Below, piece after piece: positions 1-9,173 of a DNA stretch of 64,000 nucleotides. Numbering within the stretch: the first letter of the stretch is position 1; every line of letters starts with the position of its first letter. Position numbers and translations under genes: made by a program. This DNA is from CALJFL01 sp963669435. GTDB taxonomy: Bacteria; Pseudomonadota; Gammaproteobacteria; Pseudomonadales; Halieaceae. The stretch lies in assembly GCA_963669435.1 (NCBI GenBank), contig OY770025.1, positions 4,526,001-4,590,000 of the forward strand. The letters run 5' to 3'. The notes beneath the pieces are model-generated. The model worked only from the letters and a program-made list of their open reading frames with translations, searched no databases and was not told where the DNA came from.

Positions 1-448
1 TGACCACCCCCAGGTAGTGGCCAAACTGGCGACCATGGGCTCTAACCTGCAACCGGATGAATCCGCAGTGCAAAGTTGGGCCGTGCAATGGGTTCTCGAT
101 ACCACTGAAGAAGTGAATAAAATGCTGGCCAGCGGCGATACCAGCCAGGACTGGAAGGTACAGGCTGAGCACCTGCGCTTGTTGCGGGAGCAACCGAATA
201 TGAGCCTGAAAGAACTGTCAACCATTAAGGCGCCAGTATTAGTGATGGCCGGCGACCGCGACGTCATCCGCGACGAGCACACCGTGCTGATGTACCAGAA
301 TATTCCCAAAGCCCACCTGGCTATATTCCCTGGCGAAACACATTTCACCCCCGAGCTCTCACCGGAGTTGTTTAACAGCACCGTGGGCAAGTTCATAGGT
401 GAAGCCTGGTCGCGCCCTACCACCCGCGACATCATGATGGGACACTAA
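1..448 (+). CDS. alpha/beta hydrolase, C-terminal part (cut by window edge)
   Basis: The reading frame is open from the second base of the window, so the real start lies upstream; the GTG at position 17 is probably internal. The visible ~149 residues look like the C-terminal half of an alpha/beta-hydrolase-fold enzyme. A strand followed by the acid-residue turn (APVLVMAGDRDVIR) and a late histidine in GETHFTPE sit where the catalytic Asp and His of this fold are expected. The nucleophile elbow would be outside the window. The substrate cannot be told from this part. It converges on the TonB receptor at 515-2821, with a hairpin between them. Confidence 0.7.
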   Translation, partial: DHPQVVAKLATMGSNLQPDESAVQSWAVQWVLDTTEEVNKMLASGDTSQDWKVQAEHLRLLREQPNMSLKELSTIKAPVLVMAGDRDVIRDEHTVLMYQNIPKAHLAIFPGETHFTPELSPELFNSTVGKFIGEAWSRPTTRDIMMGH

Positions 449-472
449 GCCTTCATCACCGCCACAAAGAAA

Positions 473-494
473 AAGGGCGCCGTCTAGCGCCCTT
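473..494 (-). terminator. rho-independent terminator of the TonB receptor
   Basis: A perfect 8-bp stem (AAGGGCGC at 473-480, GCGCCCTT at 487-494) has a 6-nt loop. Read on the minus strand, the stem is followed directly by a T-rich run (TTTTTCTTT), the intrinsic terminator pattern. It lies 20 bp past the receptor stop codon. On the plus strand the trailing sequence is not T-rich, so termination of the left-edge hydrolase is less certain. Confidence 0.7.
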
Positions 495-514
495 GTAGTA
501 TCTAACAGAACAGC

Positions 515-2821
515 TTAGAAACGGTAACGCGCTTCCAGTCCCAACGTGCGAGGACGGTTAGTCACGATCCGTGGGCGCCCTGGCATTTCCGCTGCGATAG
601 AACGGTTGTCGGCCAGGTTGGCGCGCTCATCTGTGACATTATCGGCAAACAGGGTGATATCCCAGCTTTCGTTGAGAATACCTGCACGCAGGTTCAGTGC
701 TTCCCAACTCTCCCGGTCTACAACCGCACCGTTGTTAAAGCTGGTGCTGTCTCCATAGTAGTTGCCATCGGCCCGCACGCGGCCTTCCCAATCGCCGAAG
801 GCGGGGAAGAAGTACTCAGCAGAGGCCGTGACCGTCCAGTCAGGCACACCGTGCAATTCATCACCTTCCATGTATCCTGGGTAGCCAACGGCATCCGTGA
901 TTTCGGTCTCGGTATATCCAACACCCAGGTCGAGGGTTAGGCCCTCGATAGGTGCAGCAGACAATTCCACCTCGAAGCCAATATTCTCAACGTCACCTAC
1001 GTTGGCGTCGACTTGGAAACCACACGATAGTCGCTGCACCTGCAGCGCGTCGCTCCAATCAATAAAGAATACCGCTGCATTCAACGATACACGGTTGTCT
1101 GCCAACGTAGACTTGATGCCCAACTCGTAACTCCACAGGTCGTCAGAGTCATAAGTACGAAGGCTATCAGGATCAATGCCGAGTCTTTCAAACTCTTCCA
1201 ATTCATCCCCACAGAGAGTCGGTGAAAGTTGTCCATTTACCCCACCGATACGGAAGCCCTTTGCAGCACTCGCATAAACGTTCACGTCATCGGTGACATC
1301 CATTGCTGCCATTACTTTCGGATTAAAGCCGCTCTCACTCTGTTTTCCGCCAAAGGCGCTCGGACCACTGTTTGCGAAGCCATCTGATATAGCCTCAAAC
1401 TCCACCTCTGTGTCGTACCAGCGTCCGCCAGCCGTGAGAGAGATTCGATCAGTAACGTCCCAGGTTATCTCACCGAATATCGCGAGCTCTTCTACTTCTT
1501 CAGGCTGATTAGTGATGAAGATCAGGTCTCCGGGAACAATATTGGCGGGCGCACCAATCAGGTCATTCAACGCATCGTTTGCGCCGACTTGCAACGCAGG
1601 CGGGTAACCCCGGATAAACTCGTTGTCAGAATAAAAGATACCGACTGTGTAGTTTATTGGCCCTTCTGAGCTGCTGGAGAACCGCGTTTCATGGGAAAGG
1701 TTTTCATACTCTGAAGTCGTGACCAGAACCGATTCCAAGGGAGTGATAGGCACGCCCACTGCAGCGCCATAAATAAAGTCGAGGAAGGTATGCTCTTCTT
1801 CAGCTTCCTCTGTATCGCGCTCGTAATAAGCAGTTGTAGACGTGATGTCGCCAGCATCGATGGACCAATCGAAAACGACACTGGCTATCCACCACTCGTC
1901 TTCGCCAGGCTCTTCGGAGTCAAAGAAGCGTGGGGTCTCCTCGTTATCTGGGTCGATATCAGGGAAAGGCAACCCGTCCGCCTCGACTTTTTGGTACATA
2001 AACTTGGGCGTAATCGAGAAATCTTCAGTCACCTGCCACTTCAGGAAAGCCTGGCCACCCCAGTACTCCTCGTCATCGACATTCTCGTTGTCACTGAACG
2101 CCGGTGTGGTACCGGTAAACTCTTCGCCAGTTTGCAGGTTCGTCCATATCGGGTCATACACCCTGTCGTAGACGCCAGAGACAGAACCGTAGTAGCCGGC
2201 GACGCGCAGGGCCAACTTGTCCTGCACCAGGGGAACGTTGAAAGCTCCGTCCACGGAGTAGTTCTCGTCGCCATCCTCTACCACGGAAACCGAGGTGTGG
2301 ATATTGCCGTAGCTTTCATCCAGGTCAGGCTGCTGTGTGATCAAACGAATGGTGCCGCCCATGGAACGCGCGCCGTACAGGGAGCCTTGGGGTCCGCGCA
2401 GCACCTCAATACGTTCGAGGTCCATTACCCGAGGCTGTAATGCGGAAGTAACGGGCACATCATCAATATAGAAGCCGGTAGTCGCGGCCGACGCCTTGTC
2501 GCCACTGCCGAACACACCTCGCAATGACGGTGAGTTCGCATCAAAACGTCCGTCAGACTGGAAAGCCGTGCCCAGGTTGGGAATGCGCACGGCAAAATCC
2601 ATGTAGCTGTCGATACCCATGTTCTCGAGATCGGTCTCGGACAATGCGGTGATCGACATGCCCACTTCCTGCAGGGTGGTGACCCGTTTGGTCGCGGTAA
2701 CGAGGACTTCTTCCAGCCCGGTGAACTCTTCCTGAGCGACTGCGGGTGCGGTGATAAAGGCGGCGGCACAGGCCAGTGCCAGCGGATTTTTTGTGATACG
2801 CAATTGGGTGAATTTAGACAT
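515..2821 (-). CDS. TonB-dependent outer-membrane receptor
   Basis: This is a 768-residue TonB-dependent receptor. An N-terminal signal peptide (to about residue 29, AVAQ) is followed by a TonB-box-like stretch (LEEVLVTATKR). The plug domain contains the conserved ERIEVLRGPQGSLYG segment, and a long beta-barrel ends in the aromatic C-terminus RYRF. It would import a substrate across the outer membrane using ExbB/ExbD/TonB energy. The plug style (EVLVTATKR, RGPQGSLYGARSMGGTIR) is that of the large receptor group expanded in oligotrophic marine and sphingomonad-like bacteria. No flanking catabolic genes point to a substrate. The assigned start is followed by a normal signal peptide. A terminator at 473-494 ends the transcript. 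Confidence 0.92.
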   Translation of the reverse strand: MSKFTQLRITKNPLALACAAAFITAPAVAQEEFTGLEEVLVTATKRVTTLQEVGMSITALSETDLENMGIDSYMDFAVRIPNLGTAFQSDGRFDANSPSLRGVFGSGDKASAATTGFYIDDVPVTSALQPRVMDLERIEVLRGPQGSLYGARSMGGTIRLITQQPDLDESYGNIHTSVSVVEDGDENYSVDGAFNVPLVQDKLALRVAGYYGSVSGVYDRVYDPIWTNLQTGEEFTGTTPAFSDNENVDDEEYWGGQAFLKWQVTEDFSITPKFMYQKVEADGLPFPDIDPDNEETPRFFDSEEPGEDEWWIASVVFDWSIDAGDITSTTAYYERDTEEAEEEHTFLDFIYGAAVGVPITPLESVLVTTSEYENLSHETRFSSSSEGPINYTVGIFYSDNEFIRGYPPALQVGANDALNDLIGAPANIVPGDLIFITNQPEEVEELAIFGEITWDVTDRISLTAGGRWYDTEVEFEAISDGFANSGPSAFGGKQSESGFNPKVMAAMDVTDDVNVYASAAKGFRIGGVNGQLSPTLCGDELEEFERLGIDPDSLRTYDSDDLWSYELGIKSTLADNRVSLNAAVFFIDWSDALQVQRLSCGFQVDANVGDVENIGFEVELSAAPIEGLTLDLGVGYTETEITDAVGYPGYMEGDELHGVPDWTVTASAEYFFPAFGDWEGRVRADGNYYGDSTSFNNGAVVDRESWEALNLRAGILNESWDITLFADNVTDERANLADNRSIAAEMPGRPRIVTNRPRTLGLEARYRF

Positions 2822-2978
2822 TCTTGTATCCCTTATAATGAGTTATTGTTGCCTAGTGCCAAAGGGTAGCACCGCAAAAACCCAATTTCATGCGGACAAA
2901 ACTGTAATATTGCCACTTTTTTAGGGCGGCAGGGCTAGGGTCTTAAGGGCGGGAAAGGGGCCACGGGGGCCCGAAAAG

Positions 2979-3485
2979 TCAGGGCTCCAGAACTTCGCAG
3001 GGCCATATCCGGGACAAACCGGTTGCCGCAGCATTCAGCGCGGCGGATGCCTCTGCGATGTCATCACCGGATAGCAGGCATACCACTTGCTTGCCATTGC
3101 TGGCACTGAACCCACCGAGCAAAGTTTCACCCAAGTTTTCGGCCAGCGTCGCGTAGAGCTTATCCACAGTCTGCCCCTCGACGACGGCAAACTCGGCAAG
3201 CAGGGATGTGCGCCTGGCCGCGGTATGGGCCTCTATTTCGTCCAGCAGTGTCCCGGGCCAAACCGCATGCAGGTCCGAGCCCAACTGGCGCAGGGCGTTG
3301 CGCGCAGATTCAGCATCGGGCGCCCGATACCAACACAGCATGCGATCGCCTTCGGGGGACAAGTAGCTGTACTTCCAGTCCACCTGGTGCATATCGAAAC
3401 AGCCACCGGCCTCACCGGCCATGGCCAGCACCTGTTCGCCAGTGGCAGGCGGTTCCATCGGGCGCAGGTAAAAAACATCAGTCAC
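2979..3485 (-). CDS. DUF4242 (SCO4226-type) protein
   Basis: This 168-residue soluble protein resembles the DUF4242 family, small ferredoxin-like alpha/beta proteins that include the nickel-binding Streptomyces protein SCO4226. The family-like segment is roughly residues 35-65 (WKYSYLSPEGDRMLCWYRAPDAES). A second, more divergent half (residues ~95-165) has similar alternation and may be a second copy of the fold. There is no signal peptide or membrane segment. It lies downstream of the methyltransferase-like gene (54-bp gap, same strand) and may be cotranscribed with it. Metal binding is family knowledge and is not shown by the sequence here. Confidence 0.6.
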   Translation of the reverse strand: MTDVFYLRPMEPPATGEQVLAMAGEAGGCFDMHQVDWKYSYLSPEGDRMLCWYRAPDAESARNALRQLGSDLHAVWPGTLLDEIEAHTAARRTSLLAEFAVVEGQTVDKLYATLAENLGETLLGGFSASNGKQVVCLLSGDDIAEASAALNAAATGLSRIWPCEVLEP

Positions 3486-3539
3486 GAAGTTAACCCCCTG
3501 GTATGCATTCTGCCATGTTCACTCAATCGTCGGGCAACT

Positions 3540-4328
3540 TCAATCCGCCCGTGAATCAGCGGCGCCAGGATAGCTGCGCGGCGTGCCAAAGGCTAATAGT
3601 GGATTCGGGAGTAGCAATGGTTTATCGGCTTGCACACGCGCGTAATCTTCACCGTAGCGCTCCAGGTAGCTACGCTCGACAAAGTAGCATCCAAGCAACG
3701 TCGCCAGGGTCATAAGCACCGCAAAGTATAAATGCCCTGCGGTCATTACCGGCGTTGCCCAACATCCAAGTAAAATACCGAAGAAGGTCGGCCTGCGGCT
3801 CAAGCGGAAAACAAAGCCGACTTTAAACGAAGACGTGTTAAACGCCTGTTTCCGAACATATCGGTAAGGTTGTTCCAGTCCATTGAACTCGAAATAGTTG
3901 TCATAAAAAATGCCACAGAGGGCATATAGCCACCCAAACCAGAATGCTGTGTGTAGAAACGCCATCGTCAGTGGTGAATCCACGGCGTACACAACCGTGG
4001 GCATAGGGCTCCACAGCTCAACAATCAAGCAGATGGTCAGGCCGGTGGCCAGGACATAGGTGCTGCGCTCAAGAACGGGCGGAACAAACCGGGTTAACCA
4101 TTGCTTGAAGGGCGGCCTGGCCATGCCCATGTGCTGGGCCAGCCAAAGCAGCATCAGTAACAAATTGATTATCAGGGCCTGCTGAATCGGCCGGGGCTCA
4201 CCTTGATCAATGCCAACCTCGGGCGCTAACCGGCTCAGAAAAACAATGAGCAAGACTAGACCACCCGTACCCAACAGGTACGCGCCAACCGCGTAACTCA
4301 TTAACAAGAGATTGTTGACTAGCCGCAC
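3540..4328 (-). CDS. NnrU/MddA-like integral membrane methyltransferase
   Basis: This 262-residue protein has about six to seven hydrophobic segments. It resembles the NnrU/isoprenylcysteine-methyltransferase-like membrane family, and specifically the methanethiol S-methyltransferase (MddA) group. The supporting stretches are QHMGMARPPFKQWLTRFVPP, ERSTYVL near residues 85-120, and the C-terminal SAM-site-like region RRPTFFGILLGCWATPVMTAGHL followed by VERSYLERYGEDY. In most members the RRP here is RHP, so one usual histidine is changed. If it is a true MddA it would make dimethylsulfide from methanethiol; that is inference. The start used is GTG; an internal ATG at codon 10 is an alternative. 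Confidence 0.6.
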   Translation of the reverse strand: MRLVNNLLLMSYAVGAYLLGTGGLVLLIVFLSRLAPEVGIDQGEPRPIQQALIINLLLMLLWLAQHMGMARPPFKQWLTRFVPPVLERSTYVLATGLTICLIVELWSPMPTVVYAVDSPLTMAFLHTAFWFGWLYALCGIFYDNYFEFNGLEQPYRYVRKQAFNTSSFKVGFVFRLSRRPTFFGILLGCWATPVMTAGHLYFAVLMTLATLLGCYFVERSYLERYGEDYARVQADKPLLLPNPLLAFGTPRSYPGAADSRAD

Positions 4329-4377
4329 ATCCGTATAACCCGCGCAGTATCACGCGAGTTATTGTCGACCGGAACGT

Positions 4378-6513
4378 CTATGCCCGCAACCAGGTATGAA
4401 ACTTTTCCACCCAGTTCAGTAATCCTTCTGGAGCATGTGCACGCTTCCACTCTCCCGCAGCGTACTTGTTTGACTCAGCCAGTGTTGGGTAAATGTGGAT
4501 AGTACCCAGTACTTTGTTTAAGCCCAGACCATGGCGCATTGCCAATACATACTCGGCAATAATGTCGCCCGCATGTTCTCCGACAATCGTCACACCCAGA
4601 ATCTTGTCTTTGCCGGGTACGGTCAGCACCTTCACGAAACCTTCCGCCTCGCTATCGGCGATGGCGCGGTCAAGGTCATCAATGCCATAGCGCGTCACTT
4701 CATATTCCACGCCTGCTTCGCGCGCGTCCTGCTCGTTGAGACCCACCCGGGCCACTTCCGGCTCGACAAAGGTTGCCCAGGGAATCACCGAGTAATCCGT
4801 CTTGAATTTTTTGAACGCGCCAAACAATGAATTAACCGCGGCGTACCAGGCCTGGTGAGAGGCGACATGGGTAAACTGGTAGGGACCTGCCACATCGCCG
4901 ACGGCATAGATATTGGGGTATATGGTCTGCAGGTATTCGTTAACCGCGACGGTGCCGTTGGGGTTTAACGGAATATTCAGTTCTTCCAGCCCGAATCCGG
5001 TGGTATTTGCCTTGCGCCCCACGGCAACCAGGATCTCGTCGAAGGGAATCCGACTGCTCTCATCGCCAGTCTCGCATACCAGGAATTTCTCACCGCCTTC
5101 CACCACAACCTCGACAGCCTTGGTGTCGGTGCGCACATCCACTCCCTCATTGAGTAGCCGTGCCTTCACCATTTCGGAAATCTCTTCATCCTCCTTGATC
5201 ATAATGCGCGGCAGCATTTCCACCTGCACCACCTGGCTGCCCAGGCGTGCAAAGCTCTGGGTGAGTTCGCAGCCGATGGGCCCGCCCCCCAAGACCACCA
5301 GGCGTTGCGGCAGTGTTTCCATGTCCCAGATAGTATCGGAGGTCAGGTAGCCGCTTTCCTCAAGACCGGGTATCGGTGGAATAAAGGGCCGCCCACCGCT
5401 GGCGATGACGATATTGCGGGTGGTAATCGTGCGGCCGTTGACAGCCACCTCGTAGGGCGACAGCACCTTCGCCTCGCCGATCTCCACATCCACTCCAAGG
5501 TCGGTGTAGCGCTCCACCGAATCATGGGGCTCGATTTTAGCGATAACCTCTTTCACCCGTGCCATCACCTGGGAAAACTCCGCCCGGGCGGACGCTTCCG
5601 CAATGCCAAACTCGTTAGCGCGGGTGATATGAGACATAAATTTGGCCGAGCGAATCAGCGCCTTGGAGGGAACGCAACCGGTGTTCAGGCAATCGCCTCC
5701 CATCTGGTGTTTCTCGATCAACGTCACCCTGGCTTTCACAGCAGCGGCGATATAGGCGCTTACCAGGCCCCCTGCCCCGGCTCCGATCACCACCATGTTG
5801 GTATCGAAGGACTTGGGTTTCGAATAGTTGCGGTACACTTTACGTGCTGCCAGGCGAGCAATGATCGCCTTGGCAATGAGTGGAAACACGCCGAGCAAGG
5901 TGAACGAGGCAATGATTCCCGGTGACAAAATCCCCGACAGGGACTCCAACTGACCTAACTGGGTGCCGGCATTAACGAACACCACGGTACCCGCGAGCAT
6001 GCCCACCTGACTGACCCAATAGAAAGTGACCGTCTTGATTGGCGTGAGCCCCATAACCAGGTTGATCACGAAGAATGGGAAGGCTGGCACCAGCCGCAAT
6101 GTGAACAGATAAAAAGCGCCGTCCTTCTCAATGCCCTGGTTGATCGCCGCCAGCTGCCTGGAAAAGCGCTGCTGGATCGTATCGCGCAGGAGGAAGCGAG
6201 AGAACAGGAACGCCAGCGTCGCCCCGATGCTGCTCGCGAATGACACCAGTATCAGCCCGGTTAGCAGCCCGAACAGCGCGCCCGCGGCCATGGTCATAAT
6301 TGCCGCACCCGGCAGGGACAAGCCGGTAACGGCAACATAGACCAGGAAGAACGTCAGCAGAGTCAACCCAGGGTTCTCGGCATAGAATGCGTCAAAGCGT
6401 GCCTGGTTGGCCTTCAGGTATTCGAGGCTGAAATATTGCCCGAGGTCCAATGCGAAGAAGGCACCAATGAAAACCAATACCAGTGCCAGCACTACGATCT
6501 TTTTTGTATTCAT
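4378..6513 (-). CDS. TVP38/TMEM64 membrane domain fused to FAD-dependent disulfide oxidoreductase
   Basis: This two-domain protein has about 711 residues from the ATG at 6513. The open frame extends 12 codons further, but MNTKKI begins immediately before the first transmembrane helix. Residues ~1-225 form a TVP38/TMEM64 (DedA-superfamily) multi-helix membrane domain (LSLPGAAIMTMAAGALFG, RLVPAFPFFVINLVMGLTPI). Residues ~235-711 form a class I pyridine nucleotide-disulfide oxidoreductase like mercuric reductase or dihydrolipoamide dehydrogenase. That part shows GAGAGGLVSA for FAD, the redox pair Cys275/Cys280 in GGDCLNTGCVPSK, GGGPIGCE for NAD(P), the second FAD segment YAVGDVAGPYQFTH, and the HIYPTLAE C-terminal motif. 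This architecture is known in several proteobacteria. The electron acceptor is unknown. An extra N-terminal cysteine motif of the MerA NmerA type is absent. Confidence 0.9.
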   Translation of the reverse strand: MNTKKIVVLALVLVFIGAFFALDLGQYFSLEYLKANQARFDAFYAENPGLTLLTFFLVYVAVTGLSLPGAAIMTMAAGALFGLLTGLILVSFASSIGATLAFLFSRFLLRDTIQQRFSRQLAAINQGIEKDGAFYLFTLRLVPAFPFFVINLVMGLTPIKTVTFYWVSQVGMLAGTVVFVNAGTQLGQLESLSGILSPGIIASFTLLGVFPLIAKAIIARLAARKVYRNYSKPKSFDTNMVVIGAGAGGLVSAYIAAAVKARVTLIEKHQMGGDCLNTGCVPSKALIRSAKFMSHITRANEFGIAEASARAEFSQVMARVKEVIAKIEPHDSVERYTDLGVDVEIGEAKVLSPYEVAVNGRTITTRNIVIASGGRPFIPPIPGLEESGYLTSDTIWDMETLPQRLVVLGGGPIGCELTQSFARLGSQVVQVEMLPRIMIKEDEEISEMVKARLLNEGVDVRTDTKAVEVVVEGGEKFLVCETGDESSRIPFDEILVAVGRKANTTGFGLEELNIPLNPNGTVAVNEYLQTIYPNIYAVGDVAGPYQFTHVASHQAWYAAVNSLFGAFKKFKTDYSVIPWATFVEPEVARVGLNEQDAREAGVEYEVTRYGIDDLDRAIADSEAEGFVKVLTVPGKDKILGVTIVGEHAGDIIAEYVLAMRHGLGLNKVLGTIHIYPTLAESNKYAAGEWKRAHAPEGLLNWVEKFHTWLRA

Positions 6514-6990
6514 AAAATTCCGCGTTCTCCAACTCGGACGTGTATGCAATTAGGCAGCTATAGACTGCGCGCTAGACTAACAGTTCAGCGCAGCCCTGTG
6601 CGAATGACTTGCCGAGCCCCACTATTCGAGGAACCAGTAGCGACAGTCCGCTAGTAGCGGTCTCTCACGTCACCGGGTATGAGGCTCTCCAAATTACTAT
6701 AATCTACTTCATATTGTGAACATATATTATTGTTATTTATAGCTTTATAGCTTTCTTGAGTCTAGAGGATGCGGGTGCACGACAGACCTGTTGCAGCAGT
6801 GGAAAGGCACCGTCGAATCAGTAAGCAGCGAGATACTTACGCAAGAAAACACGCGCGCCTCCACAAGCGCTCGACCGATGTCATCAGGGCTGATGGGACA
6901 GGATGCTGCCAGGCGCTCCCCACCATGCAAAGCGCTGAAATTGGTCTATCTTGAGATGAAGCACTTTTCTTTTCTACCGGGGGCCACACC
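6514..6990. other. 477-bp intergenic region between divergent genes
   Basis: No convincing gene was found. The stretch separates the leftward oxidoreductase from the rightward FGE-like gene, so it must hold both promoters. A consensus -10 hexamer TATAAT lies at 6698-6703 in an AT-rich island (about 6690-6755). That island also holds a short direct repeat of TATAGCTT around 6739-6757. The short open frames here have no recognisable protein features and no good ribosome-binding site. Confidence 0.4.
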
Positions 6991-7785
6991 ATGCGATACG
7001 CCGCACTGAAATTCTCTCTCGTGATGTCATTGACGCCGCTGACGGCGGTGGCCGAGTTTGGCACCGGGGACACCTTCAACGACCCCCTGCGCTCCGGCGG
7101 CAATGGGCCCACCATGATGGTAATTCCCGCGGGCAACTTCATCATGGGTGGCAGCCGCTCAGAGAACAATGAACAGGCGCGTATCACGATCGATTACTCC
7201 ATCGCCTTCAGCACCACCGAAATCACCAACGCCCAGTACCGCCAGTTTCTGGCTTCAAATCGCTCGGGCTTGCAGGACAAATTTGCCGACGGCGATGACA
7301 ACCTGCCCGTCTCGGGATTGAGCTTTGACGAGGCCGAGGCTTATGTGAGTTGGCTCAGCCGAGAATCCGGCCACTACTACCGACTCCCCAGTTCCACCGA
7401 GTGGGAATACGCTGCCAGGGCTGGCACCACCACCATGTATAGCTGGGGTGCCGAGGCCGGCGACAACAACGCCAACTGCATGAACTGCAATACTGACTTT
7501 AACGGCAGCGTCGCACCGGTCGGCTCATTCCCGGCCAACCCCTGGGGTCTGCATGACATGCACGGCAATGTCTGGGAGTGGACCAAGGATTGCATTGATG
7601 CTGCCGCGGCACCGCCGGACAACGGCATGCCGACGCTGTTTGGCAATTGTGACCTACGCGAACTGCGCGGTGGTTCTGCAAATTCCGACGCGTTCTCCAT
7701 TCGCTCTGGCAGTCGTGCCTCGGCCCTGCGCGCCTCCCGCAACCCGGACCTGGGCTTTCGGGTGGTGATGGAAGTGCCGCTCTAG
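6991..7785 (+). CDS. secreted FGE-sulfatase (SUMF1) domain protein lacking the catalytic cysteines
   Basis: This 264-residue protein has a signal peptide (about residues 1-21, cleavage near AVAE) and one SUMF1/formylglycine-generating-enzyme-type domain. Typical blocks are MMVIPAGNFIMGG, TTEITNAQYRQFL, YRLPSSTEWEYAARAGT, NPWGLHDMHGNVWEW and RGGS...LGFRVV. In true aerobic FGEs two cysteines lie 3 and 8 residues after the GGS serine. Here those positions are Ser232 and Ile237, so the sulfatase-maturing oxidase chemistry is not expected. Such cysteine-less homologues serve other or unknown roles. A run of G lies about 7 bp before the ATG as ribosome-binding site. It has no operon partner; the next gene converges on it. 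Confidence 0.8.
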   Translation: MRYAALKFSLVMSLTPLTAVAEFGTGDTFNDPLRSGGNGPTMMVIPAGNFIMGGSRSENNEQARITIDYSIAFSTTEITNAQYRQFLASNRSGLQDKFADGDDNLPVSGLSFDEAEAYVSWLSRESGHYYRLPSSTEWEYAARAGTTTMYSWGAEAGDNNANCMNCNTDFNGSVAPVGSFPANPWGLHDMHGNVWEWTKDCIDAAAAPPDNGMPTLFGNCDLRELRGGSANSDAFSIRSGSRASALRASRNPDLGFRVVMEVPL

Positions 7786-7849
7786 AGCTTATCACCCGCT
7801 AAATACGGAAAGCGCCACCGGGACAAACCGGTTCGGTGCGGCGGTGTAT

Positions 7850-8545
7850 TCAGTACTCGTCGCGCCGCCTGACCCACTGCATGGGGAAGGGTAAACCTGC
7901 CTCGTCCCTTCCGCGAGGCGTCATATCCAACATGTGATAAGCCCCATTGGCGGCCTCCAGGCCTCTACCGAAGCAGGAATAGCTGTGGGCGACACCGCCG
8001 TCCCCCAGGCGGTGAAAGACGCTGATACCCGGGTGCTCCCCCTCACGGTAGGCGTTACTGTAGTTATAGCCGCGTTGGTTGTCGGATTGATCACCCTCCA
8101 CAAAGGTAACCGCGAAATCCGTACTGAAGGAGTTTCTGCCAGCTGATACCCAATCAAAATCCCAGCCCATGCGAGTGCGGTACTCGAGTAACCTTGCTAA
8201 CGGTGCATTGGACACTGCCACCAGCGCCGTATTTCTGGCCCGCAAATGCGGACCTACGCCGTTATAGGTGTCTGCCCAGAAAGAACAACTGGGGCAACCT
8301 TGCTCCCAATCGAGCCCGAACATAAAATGATAGACCAGCAACTGGTCGCAACCGTTAAACAGCGCAGCCAGCGATTCCTCTCCCCGCTCAGTGTCAAACA
8401 CATAGTCTTTTTCCACCAGTACCCAAGGGAGGGACTGGCGCTGCGCAACCAACGCGTCGTAGTTGCGGGTGAACGCTTTCTCTTTCTCCAGCAATTCCAC
8501 CCGCTGAGCCAACCACTTTGAACGCGACACTACTCTTGGATCCAT
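7850..8545 (-). CDS. DUF899 thioredoxin-like protein
   Basis: This protein of about 231 residues belongs to the DUF899 thioredoxin-fold family. Recognisable parts are KEKAFTRNYDAL, PWVLVEKDYVFD, LLVYHFMFG, the cysteine site GCPSCSFWAD (a CPSC dithiol near residues 80-85), and FSTDFAVTF. The frame is open to 8569, but the start is placed at 8545. A strong GGAGG lies 6-7 bp before that ATG, inside the longer frame. The family's function is not established; the CxxC suggests a redox role. It is followed on the same strand by nothing closer than the FGE-like gene, and it lies downstream of the SnoaL-like gene (64-bp gap). Confidence 0.82.
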   Translation of the reverse strand: MDPRVVSRSKWLAQRVELLEKEKAFTRNYDALVAQRQSLPWVLVEKDYVFDTERGEESLAALFNGCDQLLVYHFMFGLDWEQGCPSCSFWADTYNGVGPHLRARNTALVAVSNAPLARLLEYRTRMGWDFDWVSAGRNSFSTDFAVTFVEGDQSDNQRGYNYSNAYREGEHPGISVFHRLGDGGVAHSYSCFGRGLEAANGAYHMLDMTPRGRDEAGLPFPMQWVRRRDEY

Positions 8546-8609
8546 AACATTCCTCCAATAATCAGACAACGCTTCTCGCTATCGATCGGCGAAGGTTCAG
8601 GCAAAGGAT

Positions 8610-9062
8610 CTAAACATAGGACCCATCGAGATCTGCGCCGTACTCGGCAGCCCAGGGCATAAACTTCTCCATTGCGCTATCGGTATACTCATCTCTGAGC
8701 ATAACGATCACCCCGTCAGCCACCCTGAACACGGACCGGCCGGCAAACCCTCCGCGCGGAGAATCACCACGGGTATAGCTGGCATACCAATCAACGGCCC
8801 AGTCGCCATCCTCCTGCCGTGCCGGTGCACCCGTCAATTCCACCTTCCGGTCGTCGCACTGACGATCCAGCCCATCCACGGACTTCTTCAGCCCCGCTAG
8901 AATGGCGTCAACACCGTGGATCTCGCACGCCAGCGGGCCGCCACGCACCTCATAGCTGGCATCGTCTGAGAAGTACTTGCGCAAGCGTGACCAGTCGTCG
9001 TCTATGTAGGTCTCTTCAAACGCCATGGCGTACTCGGAAAAAATCTGTAAGGCCTGCTCCAT
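8610..9062 (-). CDS. SnoaL/NTF2-like protein
   Basis: This 150-residue soluble protein has the layout of a SnoaL-like (NTF2-fold) protein. It starts with an N-terminal helix pair with the Asp/Trp-rich ETYIDDDWSRLRKYFSDDASYEV, followed by the IHGVDAILAGLKKS segment and strands ending FAGRSVFRVADGVIVMLRDEY. Members are cyclases, isomerases, hydrolases or ligand-binding proteins, and nothing here fixes the activity. It is probably cotranscribed with the DUF899 gene 64 bp downstream. The start is a normal ATG with AGGAAG (GAGCAGGAAGATG context) just upstream. Confidence 0.65.
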   Translation of the reverse strand: MEQALQIFSEYAMAFEETYIDDDWSRLRKYFSDDASYEVRGGPLACEIHGVDAILAGLKKSVDGLDRQCDDRKVELTGAPARQEDGDWAVDWYASYTRGDSPRGGFAGRSVFRVADGVIVMLRDEYTDSAMEKFMPWAAEYGADLDGSYV

Positions 9063-9173
9063 CTTCCTGCTCCTTCTGTTAACTTACCCATCAAAATAGC
9101 AGCTGTATTGGGTTTACGCCCTGAAAATAACCACCTTAACTGCCTGTCGAAAGCCCAAAAATAGGAGCGATCA

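Noticed and set aside
1790..2440. 216-codon open frame opposite the first TonB receptor
   Set aside because: It lies fully inside a well-supported receptor gene on the other strand and has no family features; it is a shadow of biased codon use. The same holds for long antisense frames at 5305-5925, 9801-10715, 14572-15162, 39182-40162, 42462-43334 and 55598-56254.
6991..7785. FGE-like gene as maturase of the sulfatase at 28366
   Set aside because: It is secreted, far from the sulfatase gene and lacks both catalytic cysteines.
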